Of a DNA stretch of 48,752 nucleotides, positions 1 through 8,448 are shown in pieces (position 1 is the stretch's first letter; every line of letters begins with the position of its first letter). Position numbers and translations under genes: made by a program. Source of the DNA: Chitinophagaceae bacterium (GTDB lineage: Bacteria; Bacteroidota; Bacteroidia; Chitinophagales; Chitinophagaceae). Under the pieces are notes generated by a model. It did not search any database. It was not told the DNA's origin and saw only the letters and a list, made by a program, of their open reading frames with translations. The DNA is taken from positions 1-48,752 of the forward strand of contig JAICGN010000023.1 of NCBI GenBank assembly GCA_025923075.1, in the 5' to 3' direction.

Positions 1-12
1 AAAAATTGTACC

Positions 13-279
13 ATGACCATACAATTTAAATTGAACGGAAAACCGTACAACCATCCGGATAATGAAGAACATAAGAAGATTCAAGCCGATTTAAAAACCA
101 AAATTGAATCCGCAATTAAGAAGAGTAAAGACAATCTGAAAATAGAACCAACAGCTAATTTGGAAATTGACTATAATGAAGGAACGATTGACAAACCACG
201 CATATCATTAAATGGATTTGGCCCGGAAACTAACCCCAAAATGCTTGCATTACTACGTGATCTGTTCGATGTGGGCTAA
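13..279 (+). CDS. small hypothetical protein
   Basis: An 88-residue soluble, charged protein rich in Lys, Asn and Glu, with no signal peptide, membrane segment or motif that I recognise. The reading frame is open back to the first base of the window, so the true start could lie further upstream and the gene may be cut by the window edge. The ATG at 13 is the first available start. The sequence is natural-looking (KLNGKPYNH near the start, a predicted helix rich in Lys/Glu in the middle, and a hydrophobic C-terminal LLRDLF), which favours a real gene over a chance ORF. It is followed by a convergent small membrane-protein gene. Function unknown. Confidence 0.45.
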   Translation: MTIQFKLNGKPYNHPDNEEHKKIQADLKTKIESAIKKSKDNLKIEPTANLEIDYNEGTIDKPRISLNGFGPETNPKMLALLRDLFDVG

Positions 280-316
280 CGTTTACACTTAGTAATACAG
301 GTTATTTAACCCTGTT

Positions 317-541
317 CTAGCTGGCACTAATTTTTTTCCGGCCTGCCAGAACCAATACAAGACCCGCCACTACGGCAATGCCGCCCGCAGCATACATTTG
401 CCAGCTATCGCTTCTTTCTACCTGCTTGGTAATTTCTACAGGTCCTACATCCAGCACTTTTTCTTTTTTGGTGGTCCTGATACCCTGGAATATAAACACT
501 CCTATTCCGAGTACGATCAGGATAATGCCAATGACTTTCAT
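317..541 (-). CDS. small two-helix membrane protein (DUF3185-like)
   Basis: A 74-residue protein with two predicted transmembrane helices (about residues 4-20 and 50-67) separated by a short charged linker containing KKEKVLDVGPVEI. The C-terminus ends in a positive GRKK patch. This helix-linker-helix layout, with a VDxGPxEI-type linker, matches small inner-membrane proteins common in Bacteroidota and Proteobacteria of the DUF3185 type, which have no known biochemical role. It stands alone and is convergent with the small ORF ending at 279. Family assignment is from memory of the pattern; the gene itself is well supported by its length and composition. Confidence 0.7.
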   Translation of the reverse strand: MKVIGIILIVLGIGVFIFQGIRTTKKEKVLDVGPVEITKQVERSDSWQMYAAGGIAVVAGLVLVLAGRKKISAS

Positions 542-1009
542 GATTTCTATTTAATAATTATGTGACAAAAACCGAGCCCGCCAGCTTCTTTGGTGGCTCA
601 ATTCCCCTTTTGCAACTGCTAATGAAAACGGCGAGATTTCCATTCATCTAAATAATACATTCATCCAGGTACAAGTCAAAAAGTTTGTATAATTCAATCA
701 AGGGAATTGCATCAGCAATCATTAACGGATCAGCTATTCACCACCTTCATTCTGTTATATTTTTTCACCTGCGTGCTATTAGCATTTGGAAAAAAAGGAG
801 ATCAGTGTGACTATACAATAATGCCAGCGCCAATAATAGCCGAGAAGCTGAGTGGCACACGGCTTATTTTCGATGTATTGGCCCGGGGTAATACTGCAGT
901 GAGTCACCTGTCATTCATATACGCCGCGCTTACAAACTATTTTTCCATCATTGATCATTATAAAAACTCAGCCCGCGTTTTTTTTGATTATCAATGACCA
1001 TTCAGTCTG
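542..1009. other. spacer without a convincing gene
   Basis: About 470 bases between the two-helix membrane protein and the beta-barrel gene. The only ORF of note (707-997, plus strand) begins with TTG and has a composition typical of non-coding frames. I see no hairpin terminator, RNA gene or repeat here. The part next to 541 should carry the promoter of the membrane protein, but no clear TAnnTTTG box was found. Confidence 0.4.
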
Positions 1010-1654
1010 CTATTTACCCATTTTAAAAGTCAATCCACCTCCAAGGCTGAATTGCCACAAGGTAGAGTATTCAGTAAGGTAAATTGGGCCGTACCAGCTC
1101 CAATAATAATCGCCACCAGTAGCCCGGGAAGCCGATAATATCAGTGCCTGCAGTTTTATTCCCAGTTTTGAGGAGACCCATATGTTAGTGCCAATTCGTC
1201 CACCCCAGGCAAAATTGGTATTGCTGGAGCTTTCTCCCAGTGATGGAGCTTCAAGGTTGCTGATCAAAACTCCTGCCATTAACCCGGCATATCCTTCTGC
1301 TTTACCCTTCGCAAAATGTCCATCTCCGCTTAATAATATAAAATCATGTTTGAGATCGAAAGTTTCAGACCGGGCTTGAGTACCAGAGCTAAACTTAAAG
1401 GTAGCAGGAACTGTAGTGCTTCTGTGTAAGTACAAAATTTCTGCACTACTCTGTGGAGTAAATAAATATTCCACGCCAGCACCCCATTGATATCCTCCTT
1501 TCACTGTTCCATTGTAGTATGTATTTGCATCATTAAACACATCAAACCCGTCATCGAATACATACGCGCTGTAAAAATTAATCCTTGCTCCTTTCTGTCC
1601 GAATGTAACAATGGCAATTGTCATTAATAAAGCTGAAAACATAACCTTTTTCAT
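1010..1654 (-). CDS. secreted outer-membrane beta-barrel protein
   Basis: A 214-residue protein with a clear Sec signal peptide (MKK start, hydrophobic core, cleavage near TFGQ at residue 19). The mature part alternates hydrophobic and polar residues and is rich in Gly, Tyr and Phe, with aromatic-ended strands such as WGAGVEYLF and a C-terminal strand ending LGGGLTFKMG. This is typical of the small porin-like or outer-membrane-protein beta-barrel families of Bacteroidota. Predicted location is the outer membrane; ligand or function is unknown. It is monocistronic: the neighbouring response regulator ends more than 160 bases upstream on the same strand. Confidence 0.75.
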   Translation of the reverse strand: MKKVMFSALLMTIAIVTFGQKGARINFYSAYVFDDGFDVFNDANTYYNGTVKGGYQWGAGVEYLFTPQSSAEILYLHRSTTVPATFKFSSGTQARSETFDLKHDFILLSGDGHFAKGKAEGYAGLMAGVLISNLEAPSLGESSSNTNFAWGGRIGTNIWVSSKLGIKLQALILSASRATGGDYYWSWYGPIYLTEYSTLWQFSLGGGLTFKMGK

Positions 1655-1820
1655 ATTGATAAAATTTAGTTAGGGAATAATTCTTAAAGGTATTAAACAA
1701 ATCTTTTTAAATAGAATTTCATTGTCTCAATAATGCCCCTAAGAACAAAGCAAGACCAAATAGCAAGACCAAAATAGAGCACAGAAGAAACCGATCTTTG
1801 AGTAGGTGGATAATATTGCT

Positions 1821-2210
1821 TTATTCAACCTGTTTTACTTCTCTTTGCTGAAGGAAAAAAATGATCCTATCAATAAGGTCGTTCATTTCAAAAGGCTTTG
1901 AAATAAAATCATCAGCACCGGCTTCCAGGCAGATCTTTTCGGCATTTGGGTGTGCTGAAAACATTAATATAGGAATAGAAGACGTTTGTTCATCCTGTTT
2001 TAACCGCCGGCATATATCCGCGCCATCAGCACCTGACAAAAGCATATCCATGATGATCAGGTCAACGCGGTTTTCTGACAAAATTTTTTTTGCTTGTTCT
2101 TCGCCATCAGTATCTACGGCTCCATACCCGTGATAGTCAAGGACCATTTTTAACATGGAACAGATATCCGGGTCATCGTCCAGCACCATTATCAATACAT
2201 CATTTGGCAT
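1821..2210 (-). CDS. single-domain response regulator
   Basis: A CheY-like receiver domain and nothing else: about 129 residues from the ATG at 2210. The acidic pair is in VLDDDPD, the phosphoacceptor Asp is in LIIMDMLLSG, and the conserved Lys is in FISKPF. The frame is open upstream to 2270, but the first 20 residues would overlap the end of the large kinase gene and do not look like protein. The ATG at 2210 lies 10 bases after the kinase stop at 2221, so the pair almost certainly forms one transcription unit. With no output domain, it probably acts as a phosphotransfer partner or by protein contact for the adjacent hybrid kinase. The cognate link is inferred from adjacency. Confidence 0.9.
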   Translation of the reverse strand: MPNDVLIMVLDDDPDICSMLKMVLDYHGYGAVDTDGEEQAKKILSENRVDLIIMDMLLSGADGADICRRLKQDEQTSSIPILMFSAHPNAEKICLEAGADDFISKPFEMNDLIDRIIFFLQQREVKQVE

Positions 2211-2220
2211 TTTTATTATT

Positions 2221-5200
2221 TCAATTGATCGGCAAGGTAAACGTAAATTCCGAACCCTTGCCTTTCTCACTTTCCACTGTTAAACGTCCGCCGTGTTTGT
2301 GAACAAATTCATTGGCAATAAACAGCCCGATACCAAACCCGGGGTAGGTCTGTTCGTCTTTACCCTGTGCCCTGTAAAAGCGCTCAAATATTTTTTTCTG
2401 CTCTTCCTTATCAATACCTATACCATAATCTTTTACACTGAAAGCGATTTCATTATTTGGCGTCCGGCGTATCGTTACATCGATCTTTTCACTATTGGGC
2501 GAATACTTAATCGCATTCGTCAAAAAATTGATCATCACCTGCCCTATCCTGTCTTTATCGGCAAACACATGGCCGTGAAAATCGTGGAATAAATTTATCC
2601 GGTGCTTTGTATTTGTATAAAGAATATCCTCGATCGTTTCAATAGCAAGTTCATTCAGGCTGAATTTTTCCTTCTTTAATTCGAGTGTCCCTGTTTCAAT
2701 TTTTGTAAGATCAAGCAACTCGGATATCAGCCTGGTTAATCTTGCTATTTGCTTGTCTACACTGATCAGGGAAGACCTTACAAGCAATGACGGCAGTGGT
2801 TTTTCCCCTTTTTCTTTATCAAAAGCATTCAGAAGTAACTGCACATATCCCTTGATCGAGGTAATCGGCGTCTTCAGTTCATGACTGGCCATCGCGATGA
2901 AATTATTCTTCTGTTCATCCTTCAATTCCTGGCTACGCAACAGATCAATTGAATTTTGCAGCTCCCTATTTTTTTCCTGCAATAGTCCTTCGGATAATAC
3001 AACCTCTGTTACATCTCTTGACATGATAATAACACCTTCCACCTGATCTTGTATCGTAAGAGGAATAAAATAAGTGTCGATATATAGGTCAGGCATGGAT
3101 ACAGAACGTCGTTTACCGAGGTGCGTAATTTCTCCCTTCAAAGCCTTTTGAATGCAGTCCATCTTGGCCGACCCTTTTGCTTTTGGAGTAATTTCTAATA
3201 TATTTTTTCCTTGCAATTGCTCTCTCGAAAGCCCCATTTTACCTTCAACCTTTCTGTTGACAGTAATATAATTGCAGTCTTTATCCAGCACGGAAATGAA
3301 TTCGACCGAAGAATCAATGAGCTGTTCAAGAAAAGATTTTGTTGACTGCAGCTCTTCATTTTTTTGTTTAAGTCTTTCTGTTGATTTGATCAGCTCAGTA
3401 TTATCATGTGCAATCGCCAGCACCGCATAGGTTTTATCTTTATCATCCCTGAGAGGCACTAAGAAATTTTCATAAAACCGGCCTGAAACCACAGACTGAT
3501 AAACTTCATTGTGAATTTTTTCCCCACCGATCGCCTTTAGAAGATCTGCATGTGCTTTTGTGTTTTCAATTGAGGGAAGAAATTCCAATAATTTCTTGCC
3601 AATCACATCTTCTTCTCTTACGCCCATAATATTGATCGCCGACTGATTAATTGAAATCAACCTTGTATCGACATCATAAACCGCAATGAGATCCACTGAT
3701 GAATCCAGGATCTTTTTAATCAGGTCGTTTTGTTTTTTCAACATGACATTTTGGTGATTCAACTCACTTGTCCGATCCCTCACTTTGTCCTCCAATTCTT
3801 TTTCTGCTTCTTTGCGGTCATGGATATCAAGACTTGTCCCCACGAATCCGGCAAACCTTCCTTCAATGTATCTTGGTGCACCTTTATCAAGAAACCAATG
3901 GTATTTTCCGGTGACTCCATTTTTCAATCGCATCTCCAACGTGTAGGATTCATGCAGTCGCGCAGCCTCATTCATGATCTTTAATACGCTGTCAATATCA
4001 TCCGGGTGGATATATTTTTTCCAGGACAGCTCAGCGATGTTGATCGATTCATCAAAATTAAAATAATCAAGACCTGCTTTATTGAGGTAAGTAGTTTGTA
4101 GTTTTTCATCAGTCACCCATACAAAAAGTGGGGCTTCATTAGCCATGGTTCGAAAACGCTCCTCACTTTCCTTAATGACTTGCTCGGTTTTTTTACGTTC
4201 AGTAATATTTTCAGTAAAAATTACAATGCCTCCAATTTCATCGGTTGCATTATACCAGGGATGTACCTCCCATTTAAGCCATACAGGCGTGCCATCATCT
4301 TTTACATAATAATCTTCTTCAGATTTTTCTACGGCGCCTTTCATACAACGACTATGCACATCTTTCCATCGTTGAAGAATATTAGGAAAAAAATCATAAT
4401 GCTTTTTACCGATAATATCGCCTGACAGATCATACTCCTTCATCCATTGTTTGCTTACCGATACATACCTCATCTCTTTATCAAACATGGCCATGGCTGC
4501 CGGGGCGTATTCTATAAAGAGCCGGTTTTTCTCTTCACTCTCTCTTATTTTTTCCTCTGAAAGTTTGAGATCGCGGATCACAGAAAGTAATTCTTTCTCG
4601 CTGCCTTCAATTTTTTTCCTTGCCAGAACTTTATCGGTTATTTCAATGCTTGTCGCCAACTGCCCGATGATGTTTCCCTCTGCATTGAACATGGGATCAA
4701 TAACAACATCAAAGAATCTTGTTTCAATTTCTTTGTCAGTAGCTATGTCAATTGGAATTTCTTTAGCGATAAATCGCCTGCCGGTACGATAAACCTCGCG
4801 ATGTATCGCCTCAGCGCTGGATCTAAGATCTGGTCGTGCTTCGAACAAAGGTTGGCCCATGACCATTTCCTTTTCCACATTCCATATGCTAAGGTTGTAT
4901 TTATTAATATAATCGATAACAAGATCTTCACCTGTTAATACAGCCACTGCAAATGGCACCTCGTTGAAAAGACTATAAATATTCTTCAATGCATCATCAC
5001 GCAGCTTCTTTATTTTTATCTGTGCATTAATACGGGCAATAAGCTCATTTACCGAGAAAGGTTTTACAAGATAATCATCAGCCCCTGTTTCATACCCTTC
5101 GATCCTGGATTCTTCACCGGCCCGGGCTGTAAGAAGTATCACCGGAATATGCGAAGTATCTTTTTTGTTTTTTATTTCTTTTAATAACTGTATGCCATCC

Positions 5201-7227
5201 ATGATTGGCATCATTATATCCGTAAGCACAAGTACCGGATCAAATTCTTTTATTTTATTCAATGCGTCAGATCCATCCTTCGCTGTGATCACATTGTATG
5301 TTGTTGATAAAATATTGCGGACATATTCTCTCATGTCAGCATTATCATCAACAATAAGAACCGTAGGTCCATTAAGCATAGTCGGCTCCGTACTGGCAGG
5401 AATACCCAAAAAAACTCCTGCTTCCTCTATAAATGTATCTGTAACATGAGTTGTAAGATCAGCTTCACTTTCCAGCAATTGATCCTGGGGTAAATGATTT
5501 TTTCCTGTGGGAATTGCAACAGTAAATTCAGAACCTACTCCTTGTTTACTGGTGACACTAACCACGCCGCCATGCAACTTCACCAGTTCGGCTACCAATG
5601 ATAAGCCAATCCCGGTGCCTTCGTAGGTGCGACCGACAACATTTTCTACCCGGTGAAACCGATCAAACATTTTTGGTAATTCTTCCTCAGGGATGCCGAC
5701 ACCGCTGTCTTTTACTTTCAATTCCACACGGTCTTTGTTAGCAGACAAAGAAATCCTGATACCCCCATTAAAGGTGTACTTAAAAGCATTCGATATAAGA
5801 TTCAGTACGATCTTTTCCCACATGCTTTTGTCAATGTATACTGTTTGCGTTGGCTGTTCGCAGGACACTTGGTATTTTAAACCACTGTTTTCGATCATCG
5901 AACGAAAATTACTTGCGATATCAGTGGTGAGTTTTGCAATGTCGATCGGCTGAAAATGAGCCTTTACTCTTCCTGCTTCGATGCGACTGAAATCAAGAAG
6001 GTTATTTACCAACCGCAGCATACGCATGGCATTTCTATGGGTGATTTGCATGCGTTCCCGATTCTTAGGTAGCGTTTTTGGCTCATTTAACGCTTCCTCA
6101 AGATTACCAAGCATCAGGGTGAGAGGTGTCCGGAACTCGTGGCTGATATTAGAAAAGAATATCGTTTTTGATTTATCAAGCTCTGCCAGGACTTCAGCTC
6201 TTTTTTTCTCGTATTGAAAGCTTTTGACGTTATTTATCTCAAGGGCAATACGTTCAGCGATCAGCTGTACAAACTGGCGATAATGTTTATCAAATTTGCG
6301 GTGTGGATTTAATGCAGCCGAAAAAATTGCAATGGGATTTTGATTACCAGCGATGAAGATCGGGACATGGATAAAGTGTGTAGCTTCTTTTTCCCATGCT
6401 CCCTTTGGCAATTTTTTTCTTCTGCCCGCATTTTCTGAAACAACTATTTCTTTGGTGGTGTAGGCGTTGCAAAAATTATAGGAACCCTCGGCCGGCTTAC
6501 TAATATCTATAATTGATGGAAAAACGGTTTGTTTTTCATTGACGCCGGCAAATGCAATGGGTCTTGCCGCTTGCTCATCCTCATGAATTTTATAAAAAAT
6601 ACCAAATGGAAAATCTTTATTATTTGCTTCAATCGTTTTAGCAGCCTGTTCATAAATTTCCAGTTCGCTTTTCTTTTTTGCAATTGCATCTAATTCCTGC
6701 AATGTTTTTAGTGATCTGTCATTAATGATACGCTCCGTTTCTTCAGTGCATACACAAAACAGTCCCGCCGTACCACCGTTATCTCCCGGTATGGGGTTAT
6801 AGGAAAATTTAAAATAGGTTTCCTCATCATAACCATGACGGTTCATGAGCAGTAATAAAGCATCATCATAAGTGCCTTCATTTTTATTGAAAACGATATT
6901 GGCTCTTGCACCAACCTCGTTCCATATTTCTTTCCAAACAACATCACCTGATACTCCTAATGCATTTGGATGTTTCTCACCAAGAACGAACCGATAGGCA
7001 TCATTATAAATATTTATATACTCCTTGCCCCACCAGACAAACATAGGCTGGGGAGATGTGAGCATGATCCGGACACAGGTCTTTAAACTATTTTGCCAAT
7101 CCTGAGGATCGCCAAGTGGCGTCTTGCTCCAGTCAAAATTGCGAATACGGTCACCCATTTCTCCGCCACCGGAGAGAAAATCAAGGGATACAGTTTTCTG
7201 TTTAGACAGTTCAGGGGAATTTATCAT
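2221..7227 (-). CDS. hybrid sensor kinase with two kinase cores, internal receiver and multiple PAS domains
   Basis: A 1668-residue multi-domain histidine kinase. In order: PAS-like region (about 40-165), GAF-like region (190-335), HisKA with His363 in SHEFRTPLT, HATPase (N-box near 477, DSGVGIP at 507, GTGIGLSL near 538), receiver domain (VDDN at 626, phosphoacceptor Asp670 in TDIMMP, Lys722 in VKPF), then about five PAS domains (roughly 745-870, 900-1010, 1020-1140, 1165-1285, 1295-1410). It ends with a second HisKA (His1449 in SHELKTPIT) and HATPase (N-box near 1566, DYGIGID at 1600, GFGIGLFI at 1630). No transmembrane helix is evident, so it is likely cytoplasmic and senses small molecules or redox state through PAS/GAF. 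All catalytic motifs look intact in both cores. It is followed by the receiver-only gene ending at 1821. Confidence 0.93.
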   Translation of the reverse strand: MINSPELSKQKTVSLDFLSGGGEMGDRIRNFDWSKTPLGDPQDWQNSLKTCVRIMLTSPQPMFVWWGKEYINIYNDAYRFVLGEKHPNALGVSGDVVWKEIWNEVGARANIVFNKNEGTYDDALLLLMNRHGYDEETYFKFSYNPIPGDNGGTAGLFCVCTEETERIINDRSLKTLQELDAIAKKKSELEIYEQAAKTIEANNKDFPFGIFYKIHEDEQAARPIAFAGVNEKQTVFPSIIDISKPAEGSYNFCNAYTTKEIVVSENAGRRKKLPKGAWEKEATHFIHVPIFIAGNQNPIAIFSAALNPHRKFDKHYRQFVQLIAERIALEINNVKSFQYEKKRAEVLAELDKSKTIFFSNISHEFRTPLTLMLGNLEEALNEPKTLPKNRERMQITHRNAMRMLRLVNNLLDFSRIEAGRVKAHFQPIDIAKLTTDIASNFRSMIENSGLKYQVSCEQPTQTVYIDKSMWEKIVLNLISNAFKYTFNGGIRISLSANKDRVELKVKDSGVGIPEEELPKMFDRFHRVENVVGRTYEGTGIGLSLVAELVKLHGGVVSVTSKQGVGSEFTVAIPTGKNHLPQDQLLESEADLTTHVTDTFIEEAGVFLGIPASTEPTMLNGPTVLIVDDNADMREYVRNILSTTYNVITAKDGSDALNKIKEFDPVLVLTDIMMPIMDGIQLLKEIKNKKDTSHIPVILLTARAGEESRIEGYETGADDYLVKPFSVNELIARINAQIKIKKLRDDALKNIYSLFNEVPFAVAVLTGEDLVIDYINKYNLSIWNVEKEMVMGQPLFEARPDLRSSAEAIHREVYRTGRRFIAKEIPIDIATDKEIETRFFDVVIDPMFNAEGNIIGQLATSIEITDKVLARKKIEGSEKELLSVIRDLKLSEEKIRESEEKNRLFIEYAPAAMAMFDKEMRYVSVSKQWMKEYDLSGDIIGKKHYDFFPNILQRWKDVHSRCMKGAVEKSEEDYYVKDDGTPVWLKWEVHPWYNATDEIGGIVIFTENITERKKTEQVIKESEERFRTMANEAPLFVWVTDEKLQTTYLNKAGLDYFNFDESINIAELSWKKYIHPDDIDSVLKIMNEAARLHESYTLEMRLKNGVTGKYHWFLDKGAPRYIEGRFAGFVGTSLDIHDRKEAEKELEDKVRDRTSELNHQNVMLKKQNDLIKKILDSSVDLIAVYDVDTRLISINQSAINIMGVREEDVIGKKLLEFLPSIENTKAHADLLKAIGGEKIHNEVYQSVVSGRFYENFLVPLRDDKDKTYAVLAIAHDNTELIKSTERLKQKNEELQSTKSFLEQLIDSSVEFISVLDKDCNYITVNRKVEGKMGLSREQLQGKNILEITPKAKGSAKMDCIQKALKGEITHLGKRRSVSMPDLYIDTYFIPLTIQDQVEGVIIMSRDVTEVVLSEGLLQEKNRELQNSIDLLRSQELKDEQKNNFIAMASHELKTPITSIKGYVQLLLNAFDKEKGEKPLPSLLVRSSLISVDKQIARLTRLISELLDLTKIETGTLELKKEKFSLNELAIETIEDILYTNTKHRINLFHDFHGHVFADKDRIGQVMINFLTNAIKYSPNSEKIDVTIRRTPNNEIAFSVKDYGIGIDKEEQKKIFERFYRAQGKDEQTYPGFGIGLFIANEFVHKHGGRLTVESEKGKGSEFTFTLPIN

Positions 7228-7455
7228 GCTTCGCCAAACGAATAAGGAAGTTACGAAAATAAGATTTCAATTAATAAACAAGCCAGGGCTAAAAATAGTT
7301 CTTTCAACCATTATTTTTCGATGTAAAAAACAAGTGATGGTTCGCCCCAATTCGAAAATCTACTAGAATTGCGGGATCTCTTACTCGTCAATCAACAAAG
7401 AAACATAAATCGGACACACAATCAACCGGCCCGTCGCAATCAAATTCTTACCAAT

Positions 7456-8388
7456 TCATTTTTCACTGGCAATTATTTGATAGAGAGCGTCAGCATCTTT
7501 CTTATTGCACAACTCTGTACCGGGTTGCATAGTTGCGGCAGTGCCACAGGCAACTCCATATCGCAAAGCATTTTCAAAATTTTTCCCCTGTGATAAGGTC
7601 AAAACAAACCCCGCAACCATACTATCGCCTGCGCCAACAGTGCTCCTTTTTTCAACTTTGGGAGCCGAAACTTTTAACTGATCGTGCTGTGTAAATAACA
7701 TAGCGCCTTTTTCTCCCAATGAAACCAACAACACTTCACAATATCTTTTTTCAATAATCTGTTTTGCGGCCGTAGCAACCTCTTCTATGCCCAATTCTTT
7801 TCTTCCAAGTAATGAACTCAGTTCGTTTAAATTCGGCTTTAACATAAATACACCTTCATTCGCTGCGTGTCGCAATGCTGCTTTTGAAGTATCAACCACC
7901 AGCTTAAGATTTTTTTTCTTTGCAATGGTTGCAAGCCTGGCAAAAATATCATCGGGCACGCCTCCCGGCAAACTGCCGCTTGCCACCAAAAACTCCGCAT
8001 TATTTATTTTATCAATCGCATCAATGCATTGTTGCCATTCCTGCTCCGTTAGTTTTGCACCCGGAAACCCAAAACGAAATTGCCTGTTTGAACTTTCTTC
8101 AATCACAATTACATTTTCCCGAAGTGAATTTTCGATTTCAATAATGATAGCGGGAATATTTTCTTTAGCCAATAACTCATTAAAAAATTTACCTGTGTAA
8201 CCTCCTGAAGGGTATATTGCCGTGGCGCCCCCTCCCAACTTTTTAATTGCTCTTGCGACATTAATACCTCCGCCACCGGGTTCAAACCGAGGTTCGGTGC
8301 AGCTCAATTTTTTCTCCGGAATTAGTTGAGAAACCGCTGCGCTTTTATCAATGCACGGATTAAAGGTAATGGTAACAATGTGTGACAT
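7456..8388 (-). CDS. PfkB-family hexose/sugar-phosphate kinase (1-phosphofructokinase-like)
   Basis: A 310-residue ribokinase-superfamily enzyme. The substrate-binding N-terminal signature is TFNPCID followed by GGGGINVARA (38-47). The KPNLNEL motif (about 184-190) and the ATP-binding/catalytic motif TVGAGDS, with the base Asp255, are typical of the 1-phosphofructokinase/LacC/PfkB type that phosphorylates fructose-1-phosphate, fructose-6-phosphate or tagatose-6-phosphate. Substrate cannot be settled from sequence alone, so no symbol is given. No fructose PTS genes are adjacent, which makes a 6-phosphofructokinase role at least as likely as fruK. It is transcribed divergently from the DUF2130 gene over a 60-base spacer containing a palindrome. 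Confidence 0.88.
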   Translation of the reverse strand: MSHIVTITFNPCIDKSAAVSQLIPEKKLSCTEPRFEPGGGGINVARAIKKLGGGATAIYPSGGYTGKFFNELLAKENIPAIIIEIENSLRENVIVIEESSNRQFRFGFPGAKLTEQEWQQCIDAIDKINNAEFLVASGSLPGGVPDDIFARLATIAKKKNLKLVVDTSKAALRHAANEGVFMLKPNLNELSSLLGRKELGIEEVATAAKQIIEKRYCEVLLVSLGEKGAMLFTQHDQLKVSAPKVEKRSTVGAGDSMVAGFVLTLSQGKNFENALRYGVACGTAATMQPGTELCNKKDADALYQIIASEK

Positions 8389-8422
8389 AAGTAAAACCTT
8401 TTTTAGTCCGTCAAACCTTTAT

Positions 8423-8439
8423 TAATTTGTAGCAAATTA
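8423..8439. promoter_or_regulatory. palindrome in divergent promoter spacer
   Basis: Two perfect 7-base arms, TAATTTG (8423-8429) and CAAATTA (8433-8439), separated by TAG, lie in the 60-base spacer between the divergent sugar kinase and DUF2130 genes. Each arm resembles the TTTG end of a Bacteroidota -7 element on its own strand. It could be an operator or simply overlapping promoter boxes. Confidence 0.35.
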
Positions 8440-8448
8440 GAAACTTAA

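Noticed and set aside
707-997. 96-residue ORF on the plus strand in a 470-base spacer
   Set aside because: It starts with TTG and its amino-acid composition (clustered aromatics, no domain pattern) looks like translated non-coding DNA. No promoter or neighbour supports it.
7787-8200. 137-residue plus-strand ORF
   Set aside because: It lies fully antisense to the sugar kinase gene, whose motifs are clear, so it is a shadow frame.
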